In this document: positions 1 through 11,216 of the stretch, piece after piece
Layout: each line of letters opens with the position of its first letter
Numbering within the stretch: the first letter of the stretch is position 1
Translations under genes and position numbers: made by a program
Origin: Deinandra increscens subsp. villosa
Lineage: Eukaryota; Streptophyta; Magnoliopsida; Asterales; Asteraceae
Length of the DNA stretch: 64,000 bases
Assembly: GCA_039602395.1 (NCBI GenBank)
Contig: JBCNJP010000013.1
Span: 25,051,255 to 25,115,254, forward strand
Direction: 5' to 3'
Notes under the pieces: model-generated
The model's input: the letters and a program-made list of their open reading frames with translations, nothing else
Told to the model about the DNA's origin: nothing
The model's database searches: none

Positions 1-1898
1 ATGTTGAATTAAGCTTAGATCTTTTAAAGGATATTATAAAATGTTATAATGAACAACACCCTAAGTTGGTTTGAATTAAAAATGAGTTTTGATAATAAAA
101 CGAGAAATTCATGAAATTAGGGTTTCTAAATAAAGATAATTATTATAAAATAATCCGGAGGGTATGGGTACTTGATTTTTGATCTTATAACATGTTTTTA
201 TATATAATAAGTATATATGAAGTTAAAATGGATAAATAATAAAGTATTAAAGATACCGAGTTAATCGGATATTAGAGGTTCGCGCGGACCGGAAGGGTAG
301 GCACCTGTACACTGGGGTTTCTGGCAATAGCGGGGGTGTCGCCATCCCATCTGGGCAATGGCATCCCAACACTGGGCGATCTCGGAGTGAGTGTCTACTT
401 ATAGGAATGCGCGTCTTCATATTATCAATATAAAGGTTATTATGCCTATAAGGGCATTTTGGTCATTTTGACCTTAAAAGAGATAAACCCTAATAAAGTA
501 TTAATTGGATAATAGGATATAGGTATTATTTATAATGACTTTGCATTAACGCAATCCGATACACGATTAGGTTAATTGTGGACCATAACGGAGGTTCTGT
601 CTGAATAACTGATTAAAGATATCAGGTGAGTTCTATGAGCCCACTTTTAAATGTTTTAATGTTTTAAATGTTTTCGGGCTAGTATACATACAATACTTGT
701 GAACATATATTCAAGATAATTGTGACTTGATATATATACGTGTTATATGATGAAATTGTTGTTGAATTGCTTATACATGTTATGGAAATATGTTGACTAT
801 AATGTGATGTGTATATACTTGTTTTGAAATTAGGTGGCCAAGTGACTAGGGAGTTGTTAGTAAACGTTTAGTGAATATGTATGATTATATGAGAACAGCT
901 GGTGCATTTGCTTGTATTAATATGTGGTGGATACGCCGATGGTACATCCTATATATATACATAGTAATATAAGTTACCTGGTATATCGAAAGTGTGGAGG
1001 ATACGCCGCTGGTACATCCTGTATACATACACCTAGGTAAATTGGGGGATGTCCATTTGTTGCAGTATATGAATGCCTTATCACTGTTTAATAACAAACC
1101 TAAAGCATCTGGTTATTTAACTAGAAGTAGGTAGTATATACGATCGGATAATAAGTCATTAAGATGAGAAAATAACCTAATAGAATGAAAGCATGAGTTG
1201 CTACTAGAACCTAATAGAGTTGAAGCATGAGTTGCTAATATGACTTATTAGAGTTAGAGCATGTGTTGCTACTGAAGACGAAGGGTCGCTGCTTCCCCAT
1301 AGTGGTGGCTTAGGGAACCGTGTACGGACGGAGCTGCATTGGGCCGTTGTAATAACTATCCTTCGAGATGGGACGGAGTGTGCAGTGGCGGGCGAACTCT
1401 TCATGGAGAACCAAATTAGTTGGTTGAATATAGTGACCTAGAAGTTTAGCCTAGGGTCATGATTAAGATAATAAGATATATTATCATAGTACATACCTGT
1501 TAGAATTTATATGTGATTTATAAATGTGTGTTGTAAAACCAGGTAAACACTTTAACGGTTTTGAACTAAACGGTAGAACTCACCAGCGTAAGCTGACTTT
1601 TTAAAAGTATGTATGCTAGGTTCTGCAGAGACGTTTAGAAGTAAAGGCACGGATCTTGTGTGGACGGGATAATCGGGAAAGCTATCAAGGAAGGATTTCT
1701 GGCAAGCTGGCTTAGTTATAGATTTCGTATTCATAATTAGTTATAATTATGTACAATATCTCTCTTACTGTAGTACTTGGCTTATATAAATAAAAGTTTT
1801 AAATTTCCCCTGCTTAATATCTCTGTTGATACCTTGTGTTCATGAGTAAATCCGATTCGTGACCCCTCCTAGTGCCAAGTCTGGGAGCGGGCGTCACA
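1..1898 (+). repeat. 5' LTR of the LARD-like element (3' part only)
   Basis: It matches 4591-6631 almost base for base apart from one 143-bp segment present only in the 3' LTR. It ends GGGCGTCACA, the same end as the 3' LTR. About positions 930-1035 it contains two imperfect copies of a block with GGATACGCCG and TGGTACATCCT, present in both LTRs. The short open frames here recur in the other LTR copy and resemble nothing I recognise, so they are left out. Confidence 0.9.
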
Positions 1899-1900
1899 AG

Positions 1901-1914
1901 TTGGTATCAGAGCC
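1901..1914 (+). promoter_or_regulatory. Primer-binding site of the LARD-like element
   Basis: TTGGTATCAGAGCC lies two bases after the LTR end. It is the usual plant retrotransposon primer-binding site complementary to the 3' end of initiator Met-tRNA. It fixes the plus-strand orientation and the 3' boundary of the 5' LTR. Confidence 0.9.
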
Positions 1915-3306
1915 TTGGTTTAAGAGATTTAGGTACAAGCGCGGTACCTAGACTTAAACTAGGACTCTGGGTAAAGTAAGTTGAGATAGGAAATATAGAT
2001 GCCAGCCAGGATAGCTTGTGCCAGTAAGGATAAACGCATAAGGAACATAATAGGTAGGACTTATGATATTTGGATATGGAAAATACACGATTGCAATTAG
2101 CTACTGCAATCGGGTATTCGCCATATAAACAAATTCCAAGTACTAACTATTATGTGGCCAAATGCGGGGTAGGTTAGATAATAACGAAATATCTCGTTAG
2201 TAACGCGAAGAAGAGCCGAAGGAGATTTTAACTTAGAACATCGACGAGAACGAAGAAGTAAGTGTGGACACTAAGGATAAGTGCGGTGAAAAGTAACTGG
2301 GTTTTGAACGCATCATAATTATAAGTGCACGTATAATTATCATGAATTCAAAAATTGGAGACTCTACATCACATAAGTTCTAAAATGTCACCCTGAGCAC
2401 GATACCTGAAGACACGATTGAAGATAGGCGCGATCGCCGTGGAGGAGAACTAAGAGTTGCTACGCAGGAGTAGTGGAAACAACGTTCCAAGCTACGTTGC
2501 TATCTTCAGAAGACCATAGGAATTCACTATAGGCAATAGGTCGGAAGCAGTTGAAGTTAGGAATAGTTCAAGAAGAATGGCGGAGGCTACCATAAGATGG
2601 ATCAAGAATCAACGGCGAGCTTAGGAAGCACGAGTGCAAGGAGAATCAATTCAAGAATGCAAGGACGGGAACGACCGACTACTCTAGGTATAGGCCAAGA
2701 AGAACTTACAACCTAGAAGGTGTTATACTTCAACAAATGGCGGGAAGAATCCATATGATGACCAGACGAGCTACAAAATAGGAGAAGCATTGTCAAGGAA
2801 TCACCGTAATCAAGCTACCTTGGATAACTTAGACTTACGTCTTCCTTAGGACAATTGCAAATCGACAAGCTAGATGATCCCAAGACAAATGATGATACGC
2901 GGATGAGCCTGACGATTCAAAATTTGTAGCAATGGCGTTTACACTCAAAGGATGGAGGCATTATACGAGATTATGCAAGAGAGGTCTAACTGGTTTATTA
3001 GATAAGTAACGTATATTAGGACATGCAGTATGAAGGCAGACGTTTGGCATACGCAAAGGTGAAGCGAAGCATGAGAAGTCTCACGGAGACGCATCTTCCC
3101 GAAGAATCATAAAAGTTTCAAAGAAATCCCACGAGTAGACGAGTCGGAATAAGAAGGAAGCTCAGAATAAGATAGTTCATACGTCTAGAACTCAATAGGT
3201 ACGCAGGTAAGTTTTGTATTTACCTAGGAAGGAAAAAGGCGAGGTGAGAGATTTCTACCTTGAGTTGATTGCGGGTTAAACAGGTTTCGAGGACGAAACC
3301 TTGTTT
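1915..3306 (+). other. Non-coding internal region of the LARD-like element
   Basis: About 1.4 kb lies between the primer-binding site and the purine tract, with no gag, protease, RT or integrase motif in any frame that I can recognise. A short inverted repeat (ATAATTATA at 2315-2323, TATAATTAT at 2332-2340) could form a hairpin. Replication would have to depend on proteins from another element. Confidence 0.75.
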
Positions 3307-3320
3307 AAGGGGGGTAGAGT
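3307..3320 (+). promoter_or_regulatory. Polypurine tract of the LARD-like element
   Basis: AAGGGGGGTAGAGT directly precedes the TGTAACATCC start of the 3' LTR, the expected position for the plus-strand DNA primer. The sequence before it (GGACGAAACC) resembles the pre-LTR block of chromovirus-type gypsy elements. Confidence 0.85.
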
Positions 3321-6300
3321 TGTAACATCCCAAAATTCATAGATACATAATATATATAGTAAATACGTGTTTATATTATAAATACGTAAGCTTGATTGAT
3401 AAATATGGTAAGACTATAAATTGGATAGGTTGCATGTGTTAGAAATATGCATTTGATAGCCAATGTGATGAATTGCGCATAAATGAATGTGTTAAACATG
3501 AGAGAAAGTAAAACATAAGATGAATATGTGTTTATATGAATAACATGTTGATACATGAATCATTTGATGGATATATACGTATGATAATAGTTAACGGAAA
3601 AGTAGAAGGACTAAAAGTACAATTATTATAAAGTTATAAACGTATACAAGTATTATACGTATCTATAATTATTATAAATATCCCGAGGCTTAGAATATAG
3701 TAAAAATATATCCTAACATGATTCATAACATAAAACGACAAGTGTTGTAAAGTTTGAAGGGCTAGAACGTAAATTAGCACTTAATAAAGAAAATATATAT
3801 AAATACATATACATGTTATCGTGCGAATCCCGAACCTTAGAAACCCTAGAAAATGTTAGAAATATGTTCCCTAATGTTTTGGGGCATAAAATAATAAAAC
3901 TATAGAAGTTCGAGGGGTTAAATTGCATTTTATAGAAGTCTAGGGGGCTGAATTGTGAAAATTACAAAAATCTGGCCGGAAAACTAGTGGCTCGCGTATC
4001 GCGAGCCACACCCGCAACCCGTGCGCGATACGCGTAGACCAACAGCAGCAGCTGGTCGAAGTTTGGCCACGGTGACGAACTTGGAGCTCAAGATTTCAAA
4101 GCTACGCGTCGTTTTTCTTCGAATTAGTCATCCTAACACCTGTAGGCACCTCCCATGACCCTCCCTACTATAAATAGAACCCCAATCGTTCATAAATCCT
4201 CACCAATTCACGAATTACTCACCTAAAAACCCCATTTCTGCCGGAATCTTCGTCGGAGCAATACGAGCAAACGGAGAGGAATTTAGATTTGAATTTCTGC
4301 AGTCAAGCTTCTTATGGTATGATCTATAATAACCTCTTTCAGTTTTGGCTAAATCGATTTCTAAGTATGGTTTCTAGAAATGTGTTAAAATTAGGGTTCT
4401 TGAGCTTGTTTTGATGAAATCGGGTGATCGGGTGGGAATTAGGGTCTGAATTTTTGTAGGTAATCATAAAATGATGTATTTTAAGAAAGCCCTAAGTTTA
4501 TTTCACAATTGGAAAAGGTTTGGTAAAGGTTTTATTAACGGGTCAAAATTAGGGTTTTCATAACGTTACTCTGCCCAAATTGACTAAACGATGTTGAATT
4601 AAGCTTAGATCTTTTAAAGGATATTATAAAATGTTATAATGAACAAAACCCTAAGTTGGTTTGAATTAAAAATGAGTTTTGATAATAAAACGAGAAATTC
4701 ATGAAATTAGGGTTTCTAAATAAAGATAATTATTATAAAATAATCCGGAGGGTATGGGTACTTGATTTTTGATCTTATAACATGTTTTTATATATAATAA
4801 GTATATATGATGTTAAAATGGATAAATAATAAAGTATTAAAGATACCGAGTTAATCGGATATTAGAGGTTCGCGCGGACCGAAAGGGTAGGCACCTGTAC
4901 ACTGGGGTTTCTGGCAATAGCGGGGGTGTCGCCATCCCATCTGGGCAATGGCATCCCAAAACTGGGCGATCCCGGAGTGAGTGTCTACTTATAGGAATGC
5001 GCGTCTTCATATTATCAATATAAAGGTTATTATGCCTATAAGGGCATTTTGGTCATTTTGACCTTAAAAGAGATAAACCCTAATAAAGTATTATTAGGAT
5101 AATAGGATATAGGTATTATTTATAATGACTTTGCATTAACACAATCCGATACGTGATTAGGTTAATTGTGGACCATAACGGAGGTTCTGTCTGAATAACT
5201 GATTAAAGATATCAGGTGAGTTCTATGAGCCCACTTTTAAATATTTTAATGTTTTAAATGTTTTCGGGCTAGTATACATACAATACTTGTGAACATATAT
5301 TCAAGATAATTGTGACTTGATATATATACGTGTTATATGATGAAATTGTTGTTGAATTGCTTATACATGTTATGGAAATATGTTCACTATAATGTGATGT
5401 GTATATACTTGTTTTGAAATTAGGTGGCCAAGTGACTAGGGAGTTGTTTGTAAACGTTTAGTGAATATGTATGATTATATGAGAACATCTGGTGCATTTT
5501 CTTGTATTAATATGTGGTGGATACGCCGATGGTACATCCTATATATATACATAGTAATATAAGTTACCCGGTATATCGAAAGTGTGGAGGATACGCCGCT
5601 GGTACATCCTGTATACATACACCTAGGTAAATTGGGGGATGTCCATTTGTTGCAGTATATGAATGCCTTATCACTGTTTAATAACAAACCTAAAGCATCT
5701 GGTTATTTAACTAGAAGTAGGTAGTATATACGATCGGATAATAAGTCATTAAGATGAGAAAATAACCTAATAGAATGAAAGCATGAGTTGCTACTAGAAC
5801 CTAATAGAGTTGAAGCATGAGTTGCTAATATGACTTATTAGAGTTAGAGCATGTGTTGCTACTGAAGACGAAGGGTCGCTGCTTCCCCATAGTGGTGGCT
5901 TAGGGAACCGTGTACGGACGGAGCGGCAGTCGGACATCGCAAAAGCTATCTTACGAAAAAGGTAGGATGACGATTGCAGTGGCGGGCGAACGTTTCGAAG
6001 GAGATGAAGAATGAGGAGACGCTGCTTCCCCATAGTGGTGGCTTAGGGAACCGTGTACGGACGGAGCTGCATTGGGCCGTTGTAATAACTATCCTTCGAG
6101 ATGGGACGGAGTGTGCAGTGGCGGGCGGACTCTTCATGGAGAACCAAATTAGTTGGTTGAATATAGTGACCTAGAAGTTTAGCCTAGGGTCATGATTAAG
6201 ATAATAAGATATATTATCATAGTACATACGTGTTAGAATTTATATGTGATTTATAAATGTGTGTTGGAAAACCAGGTAAACACTTTAACGGTTTTGAACT

Positions 6301-6631
6301 AAACGGTAGAACTCACCAGCGTAAGCTGACTTTTTAAAAGTATGTATGCTAGGTTCTGCAGAGACGTTTAGAAGTAAAGGCACGGATCTTGTGAGGACGG
6401 GATAATCGGGAAAGCTATCAAGGAAGGATTTCTGGCAAGCTGGCTTAGTTATAGATTTCGTATTCATAATTAGTTATAATTATGTACAATATCTCTCTTA
6501 CTGTAGTACTTGGCTTATATAAATAAAAGTTTTAAATTTCCGCTGCTTAATATCTCTGTTGATACCTTGTGTTCATGAGTAAATCCGATTCGTGACCCCT
6601 CCTAGTGCCAAGTCTGGGAGCGGGCGTCACA
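3321..6631 (+). repeat. 3' LTR of the LARD-like element (3,311 bp)
   Basis: It begins TGTAACATCC and ends GCGTCACA; its last 2 kb equal positions 1-1898. Relative to the 5' LTR it has 143 extra bases. The 48-bp block at 5877-5924 is repeated at 6020-6067, and the DNA between is a diverged neighbouring unit. Loss of one unit from the 5' LTR by recombination between the 48-bp blocks explains the difference exactly. At this length it is an exceptionally long LTR relative to its 1.4-kb internal region. Confidence 0.9.
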
Positions 6632-7418
6632 AAAAGATCAAGATGGAGTTGCTGAAGAATTGTCGTTGTTCTACCAGGTGGCTTCGGCTTGTGAGACGTC
6701 TTGTGCTGTTTTCCTTTGGAACACGTAACACAGTTATCGACATGGGCAAATTGTTTCTCCGGTAGCCCAATAACGTGTTTTCCTCTTACGAGTCGATTCA
6801 TGTTCCTTAAGTTGACGTGACCCATTCGCCGGTGCCATATGGTTGAGTCTTCTTCCGATGCCTTTACTAGAAAACACGCGATAGAATTTGCTGGCTTTGC
6901 TTCCGTCATATCCAACGCATACAAGTTTCCTCTTCGATGTGCACGAAACAAGATCTGATCTTCAGGTATCTTGAGACCAGGCTTTAGAATTAGGCACTCG
7001 CGATCATTGAACACCATTGGCATTTGGTTATTGCAGATTTACGACACACTGAATAGGTTGAACTTCAGATTCGATACCAGGTTAACCTTGTCAAATGAAA
7101 TTTCTCCGTTTGTTAATAGACCGTTTCCTATTATTCTTCCGCCATACACATCTCCCCCAAAGGCAACAGAACTACCGTTAGATATTGTTTTGACATCATA
7201 CAACAAGTCCTTGTTCCCTGTCATTTTCCTGGAGCACCCGCTGTCCATGTACCATGTGTTTACAGCTTTCCGGGTACGTCCCTGCACAAGAAAAGAAATT
7301 GATTAGTTTGAGGAGGGACCCCGGTCATTTTGACCTTGGGTCTTCTTTATAACCGGTTTCTTCACAGTTGATGAAGATGGTGTGGATGAAGATGATGAAG
7401 CTGATGGAATAACTGAAG
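6632..7418 (-). pseudogene. Copia element A: protease and start of integrase, broken
   Basis: Read right to left, the frame gives a serine-rich linker, a copia-type protease with TWYMDSGCSRKMTG at about 7200-7250, and the GAG-pre-integrase zinc region (WHRRMGHVNLRNMNRL followed by a CVTCSKGKQH motif). It stops abruptly at 6632, after HLDLF, where the large-LTR gypsy derivative is inserted. Two in-frame stops are visible. One is between linker and protease near 7305. The other is just after LFSVS near 7038, where family members normally have Gln. The gag of the same element lies at 11217-14790, separated by the insertion N1. The rest of pol is outside the window. Confidence 0.85.
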
Positions 7419-8048
7419 TGTCAAGACCGATTCTCACATCAAGAATCCTGATCTTGAGCAAGAACAAAGGTTCAGATTCGAAAAACCCAAAAATGAGAAT
7501 GAAGATGAAGATGAGAAGAATCATAGGATAATCATAAACATAAGAAAGATGATGAATAAAGTCGAATGATTTCATTAATCGAATGCTTACAATCAAGAAA
7601 TTATGACAAACACTCTCTCATGGAAATCCATGAATCACTCTCTCTCTCTAGAATGGAAATCTCACACTCTACAAGAAAATCATCATCTCCACACTCAGAG
7701 ACTCTTTCTTGTAATGGGCACCCTCACTATATATATAGTGAGGGTGACTAACAACAGAAACATAAACATAACTGAAAATTACAAGAAAGGTAAATAACAT
7801 AAATATTAATTAAATCAAAGTTGATTTAATTAATCCGAAGCTTGACTCGCTCGAACCGATCTTCCGTTGACTTTTACGTTGACCGTTGACCCGAACAGTT
7901 GACTTTTCCGGAAAACGGTCTTCGGTCCAAACTGCAAGCCTCGAGCATCACAACCTGCGTCTCTAAATCAATTCACATGGATTCTTCAGTCGAATGCTTC
8001 GGTAAATAGATTTGATGGCGTCAGTCACATAGATTTTAAGTTCTAACA
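7419..8048 (-). repeat. N1 3' LTR (630 bp)
   Basis: It starts TGTCAAGACCGA and ends TTCTAACA on the plus strand, and is very similar along its whole length to 10592-11216. A perfect palindrome over the TATA-like core lies at 7719-7746. Confidence 0.92.
7719..7746 (-). promoter_or_regulatory. Palindromic TATA region of N1 LTR
   Basis: A perfect 28-bp palindrome: CACCCTCACTATAT followed by its reverse complement. It repeats exactly at 10893-10920 in the other LTR. The TATATATA centre is the best TATA-box candidate of this LTR. The same DNA would form a strong hairpin if present in RNA. Confidence 0.6.
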
Positions 8049-8058
8049 ATTCCCCCTT
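8049..8058 (-). promoter_or_regulatory. N1 polypurine tract
   Basis: On the minus strand AAGGGGGAAT directly precedes the TGTTAGAAC start of the 3' LTR, as expected for a polypurine tract. Confidence 0.85.
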
Positions 8059-10574
8059 GACAGATGCATTCAAATCTGTTCAACTCTTGAAGAATCGCTC
8101 TGCCGTACATCTTCAATGAGTAACTGATAAACCGGAGACAATCTGTCGTAGAGATTCCCCATCTGAATAAGCTTCTTCTGTTCTCGTTGCTCCAGTTCGA
8201 GATCCAAGTGCTCCGCTCACTCGGTTCACACGGTCGGGTACAATACTGAGAAAATGCTGAACATCGGAGTCATAACCGCAACAAATTGAATCAGATAAAC
8301 CAATCAATCACTGAAAATGCTCCAACTCCTAATAGTCGACCCGATAATCCAGTTCCATAATAATTCCTCTTATTTCTCTAAATCTCCCCAAAAACATCAA
8401 GTCGGAAGCGTAAAATATGATGCGGAGAGTCGAACCGTCGCGATCGGTTGCCTAGAGAAACCAGATAATCAATCTTGAAATCGGACAATCTCGCGAAAAA
8501 CCGGAAGTCAGATGCTGACAGTTGTGAATGATCCATAAATAAATCTTGTGTTCCCCGTGACTAGGTTGGATGCGAAAAATAAAGATAATTGTCAAATCGG
8601 AGAAAAATTGAGATCCCGAGCGTAAAATATTCATAACCGGAGTCTTCGTAATTTTGGGCGAAGAAAACTGAGCCCGGAATAAAATTCCGTGAAGATATCT
8701 GAGACTTACCGGCGAAAACGGCACGATCTGAAAAATTCCATCAATTTTCGACAAGAACCGGTCATCCGAGAGATTTAACGGAAAAATTCCATAATTAACT
8801 GAGATTCCAGTTAATCCGGTTAGTTGACATCCGCGCCGTCAGTGATCGATAGCAAACGTTGCGCGCGACGTCAATAAACAAGAACCCCATTAAAATGAAA
8901 AAATCCTTAACATAATAAAAATTTTCTGAAATTCCACCGCGGCATTATCTCGTTCGTCTCATTAAAAACTGATAAGAAAAACGCCTGCGTTTAACGAATA
9001 AAGCAGAAAATTTAATTAGTATATAAAAAATCTCTAGGAAAACCATAATCCATGTCAAGGGGCATGGACCAATCAGAATTGAGATTCATATTTGATCTAC
9101 GGCCAGAATTGAATGGATCCAAGGGTTGTACAGGCATGATCCGCGTGAAGTGGAGCTGAACAATCAGCATCACACAGCAATAAAGGCCACAACGGTTCTC
9201 TTGCAGCTTGGGGGCCCACGAGAATGTTTTCAGTCAACCAGAAATCGACAACAAACATTTGAGCAATGGTTCTTTATTGAGGTGGGACCCAGGCTCATTC
9301 TCTCCTAGAAAATGAAATGGCGACAACCTCACTCCTCTCAACGGATATCTTGGTTACAGCTGGTCCCACATGCATTCCATTTCCTCCAATCGGCTCTCGA
9401 CAGCATCAAAGGAATGTTGGAGTGGGGACAAAAGTAGGAGAGAGACAATTCTCTACGGTCCAATGGCACGCCGCCACGTCACCATCTTCTACAAATCCAT
9501 CAGCCACCCCGAAACCCTAAACTGGTTCGCCGGAATTACGAGACCTTTGCCGGAAAAGCGTATTTTGCCCGTAACATCCTCAAAACTTGATCGTTTTCGA
9601 CGATTCTTGTATCCACAGACTCGTAGCACGATTCTCTACAAACCTGGACGTTCAAAAACCTCCGAAACATCCTCGAACAAAAACCCAGAAATCAAGTCTG
9701 CTAACCAAAGAAGTCCGCTAAGGACGATTTCAAGTCCGCTAACAGTCCAAGAAGTTCGCCAGGAGACACCTGAAGTCCGCTAAGGAACAAGTTCGCTAAG
9801 AAGACATCAAATCCACTAAGCTTTAAACTAGTCCGCTAAAGCAAACCTCAAGTCCGCTAAGAACCTCATCAAGTCCGCTAAGCACATCTTCATATCTTCA
9901 AACACAGTTAGAGAAATCTGGAAAATGATGAACATAAGAAACCCTTACTTGGTGATCTTGAAACTGCCCAAAAACGTAAGGAAAACCCGTAATGATGCAC
10001 GAAATGAGAAGCTAGACCATTCAAGACACTATTGTGGCCACCAACAACCCATAAACAGTAGCTAATCGGATCATAAACAGTCTTCAACATTCTGGAAATC
10101 TTCAAGAACACGAAGAACACCATGAAACACACACTAGTGTGTGTTTTTCCAGATCTGCCCAAATGGTTGAGAATCAGACGAAATGGATGCTTCCAATGGA
10201 TCCAGAACGCATTTTCCACTAAGAATCATACCTCACTTCATCCAAAAACATGAAGAAATGCCCAGAAAACCAAGAATCAAAGCTCAAAATCTTCAAAAAC
10301 CCTAAAAACGGGAAAAACTCCACTGTTACGTTTTTTCAGCTCGGATCTTCATAAAATTCACTGATTTGAACAAGTTGAAGATAAACAATCACCAGATAGA
10401 CTCCATGAATAATAAACTAACATCTAACAACATCAGATCTGTCCAAAATCCATCCAAAATGAAGAAAAAAGAGAAAAAGTCTCAAAAAATGAGTTTTCAA
10501 ATCTTCACCATATTCAAGCTCAAAATCCAGATTCGAGTGACCAGATTCATCGTGAGACGAACTCTGATCGGTTA
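8059..10574 (-). other. N1 internal region, no recognised coding
   Basis: About 2.5 kb with only short frames on either strand, none with gag, protease, RT or integrase motifs. I cannot tell whether part of it is captured host DNA. It includes an iterated AAGTCCGCTAAG-like array (9693-9884). Confidence 0.7.
9693..9884. repeat. Iterated AAGTCCGCTAAG-type words in N1
   Basis: About ten exact or one-mismatch copies of (A)AGTCCGCTAAG occur at irregular spacing of 12-30 bp. The intervening DNA differs, so this is not a simple tandem repeat. It lies in the 5' part of the element's transcript. Confidence 0.8.
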
Positions 10575-10591
10575 CCCGCTCTGATACCATT
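10575..10591 (-). promoter_or_regulatory. N1 primer-binding site
   Basis: On the minus strand AATGGTATCAGAGCGGG follows the LTR end ...GGTCCTGACA, a Met-tRNA-type primer-binding site. It sets N1 on the minus strand. Confidence 0.9.
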
Positions 10592-11216
10592 TGTCAGGAC
10601 CGATTTTGACATCAAGAATCCCGATCTTGAGCAAGAACAAATGATCAGATTCGAAAACCTCATAAAAATGAGATGAAGATGAATATGAGAAGAATTATAG
10701 GATAATCATAAACATAAGAAAGATGATGAATAAAGTCGAATTATTTCATTAATCGAATGCTTACAATCAAGAAATCATGACAAACACTCTCTCATGGAAA
10801 TCCATGACTCACTCTCTCTCTCTAGAATGGAAATCTCACACTATACAAGAAAATCATCATCTCCACTCTCAGAGACTCTTTCTTGTAATGGGCACCCTCA
10901 CTATATATATAGTGAGGGTGACTAACAACAGAAACATAAACATAACTGAAAATTACAAGAAAGGTAAATAACATAATTATTAATTAAATCAAAGTTGATT
11001 TAATTAATCCGAAGCTTGACTCGCTCGATCCGATCTTCCGTTGACTTTTACGTTGACCCGAACGGTTGACTTTTCCGAAAAAACGGTCTTCGGTCCAAAC
11101 TGCAAGCCTCGAGCATCACAACCTGCGTCTCTGAATCAATTCACATGGATTCTTCAGTCGAATGCTTCGGTAAACAGATTTGATGGCGTCAGTCACATAG
11201 ATTTTAAGTTCCAACA
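10592..11216 (-). repeat. N1 5' LTR (625 bp)
   Basis: TGTCAGGACCGA...TTCCAACA on the plus strand, a near-copy of 7419-8048. It is followed on the right by the second TGAAG target duplication inside the element A gag. It has the same TATA palindrome, at 10893-10920. Confidence 0.93.

Larger units (their letters stand above)
1..6631 (+). mobile_element. Large-LTR non-autonomous Ty3/gypsy derivative (LARD-like), 5' end outside window
   Basis: Positions 1-1898 and 4591-6631 are near-identical direct copies. The second belongs to a 3.3-kb repeat that starts TGTAACATCC just after a purine tract. The first ends ...GCGTCACA two bases before a Met-tRNA-type primer-binding site. This is an LTR-internal-LTR layout on the plus strand with an internal region of only 1.4 kb and no gag or pol. 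The block just upstream of the purine tract (GAGGACGAAACC, then AAGGGGGG) resembles that of Tekay/Del-type chromoviruses, so a deletion derivative of that lineage is inferred. It sits inside the integrase of copia element A. The left target-site duplication lies outside the window; AAAAG follows the right end. Confidence 0.85.
7419..11216 (-). mobile_element. N1: complete non-autonomous copia-like element, TSD TGAAG
   Basis: Two near-identical LTRs (7419-8048 and 10592-11216) flank 2.54 kb without recognisable gag or pol. The 5-bp duplication TGAAG is present at 7414-7418 and 11217-11221. On the minus strand the order is 5' LTR (right), primer-binding site, internal region, purine tract, 3' LTR (left). 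LTR termini (TGTCAGGACCGATTT... and ...GTTCCAACA on the plus strand) are shared with the LTR of element A, into which N1 is inserted, so A-type proteins probably mobilise it. It is too long for a typical TRIM and shorter than a classic LARD. Confidence 0.93.

Noticed and set aside
885..1097. 70-codon frame occurring twice (also 5475-5687)
   Set aside because: The two copies are simply the two LTRs of one element; no protein similarity and no promoter context.
1901..1914. Possible tRNA gene fragments at each GGTATCAGAGC site
   Set aside because: Only the 3' acceptor complement is present next to LTR ends; these are primer-binding sites, not tRNA genes.
6971..7306. 111-codon plus-strand frame
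   Set aside because: Antisense shadow of the element A protease.
9370..9783. 137-codon plus-strand frame in N1
   Set aside because: Opposite to the element, overlaps the iterated AAGTCCGCTAAG array, no recognised motif.
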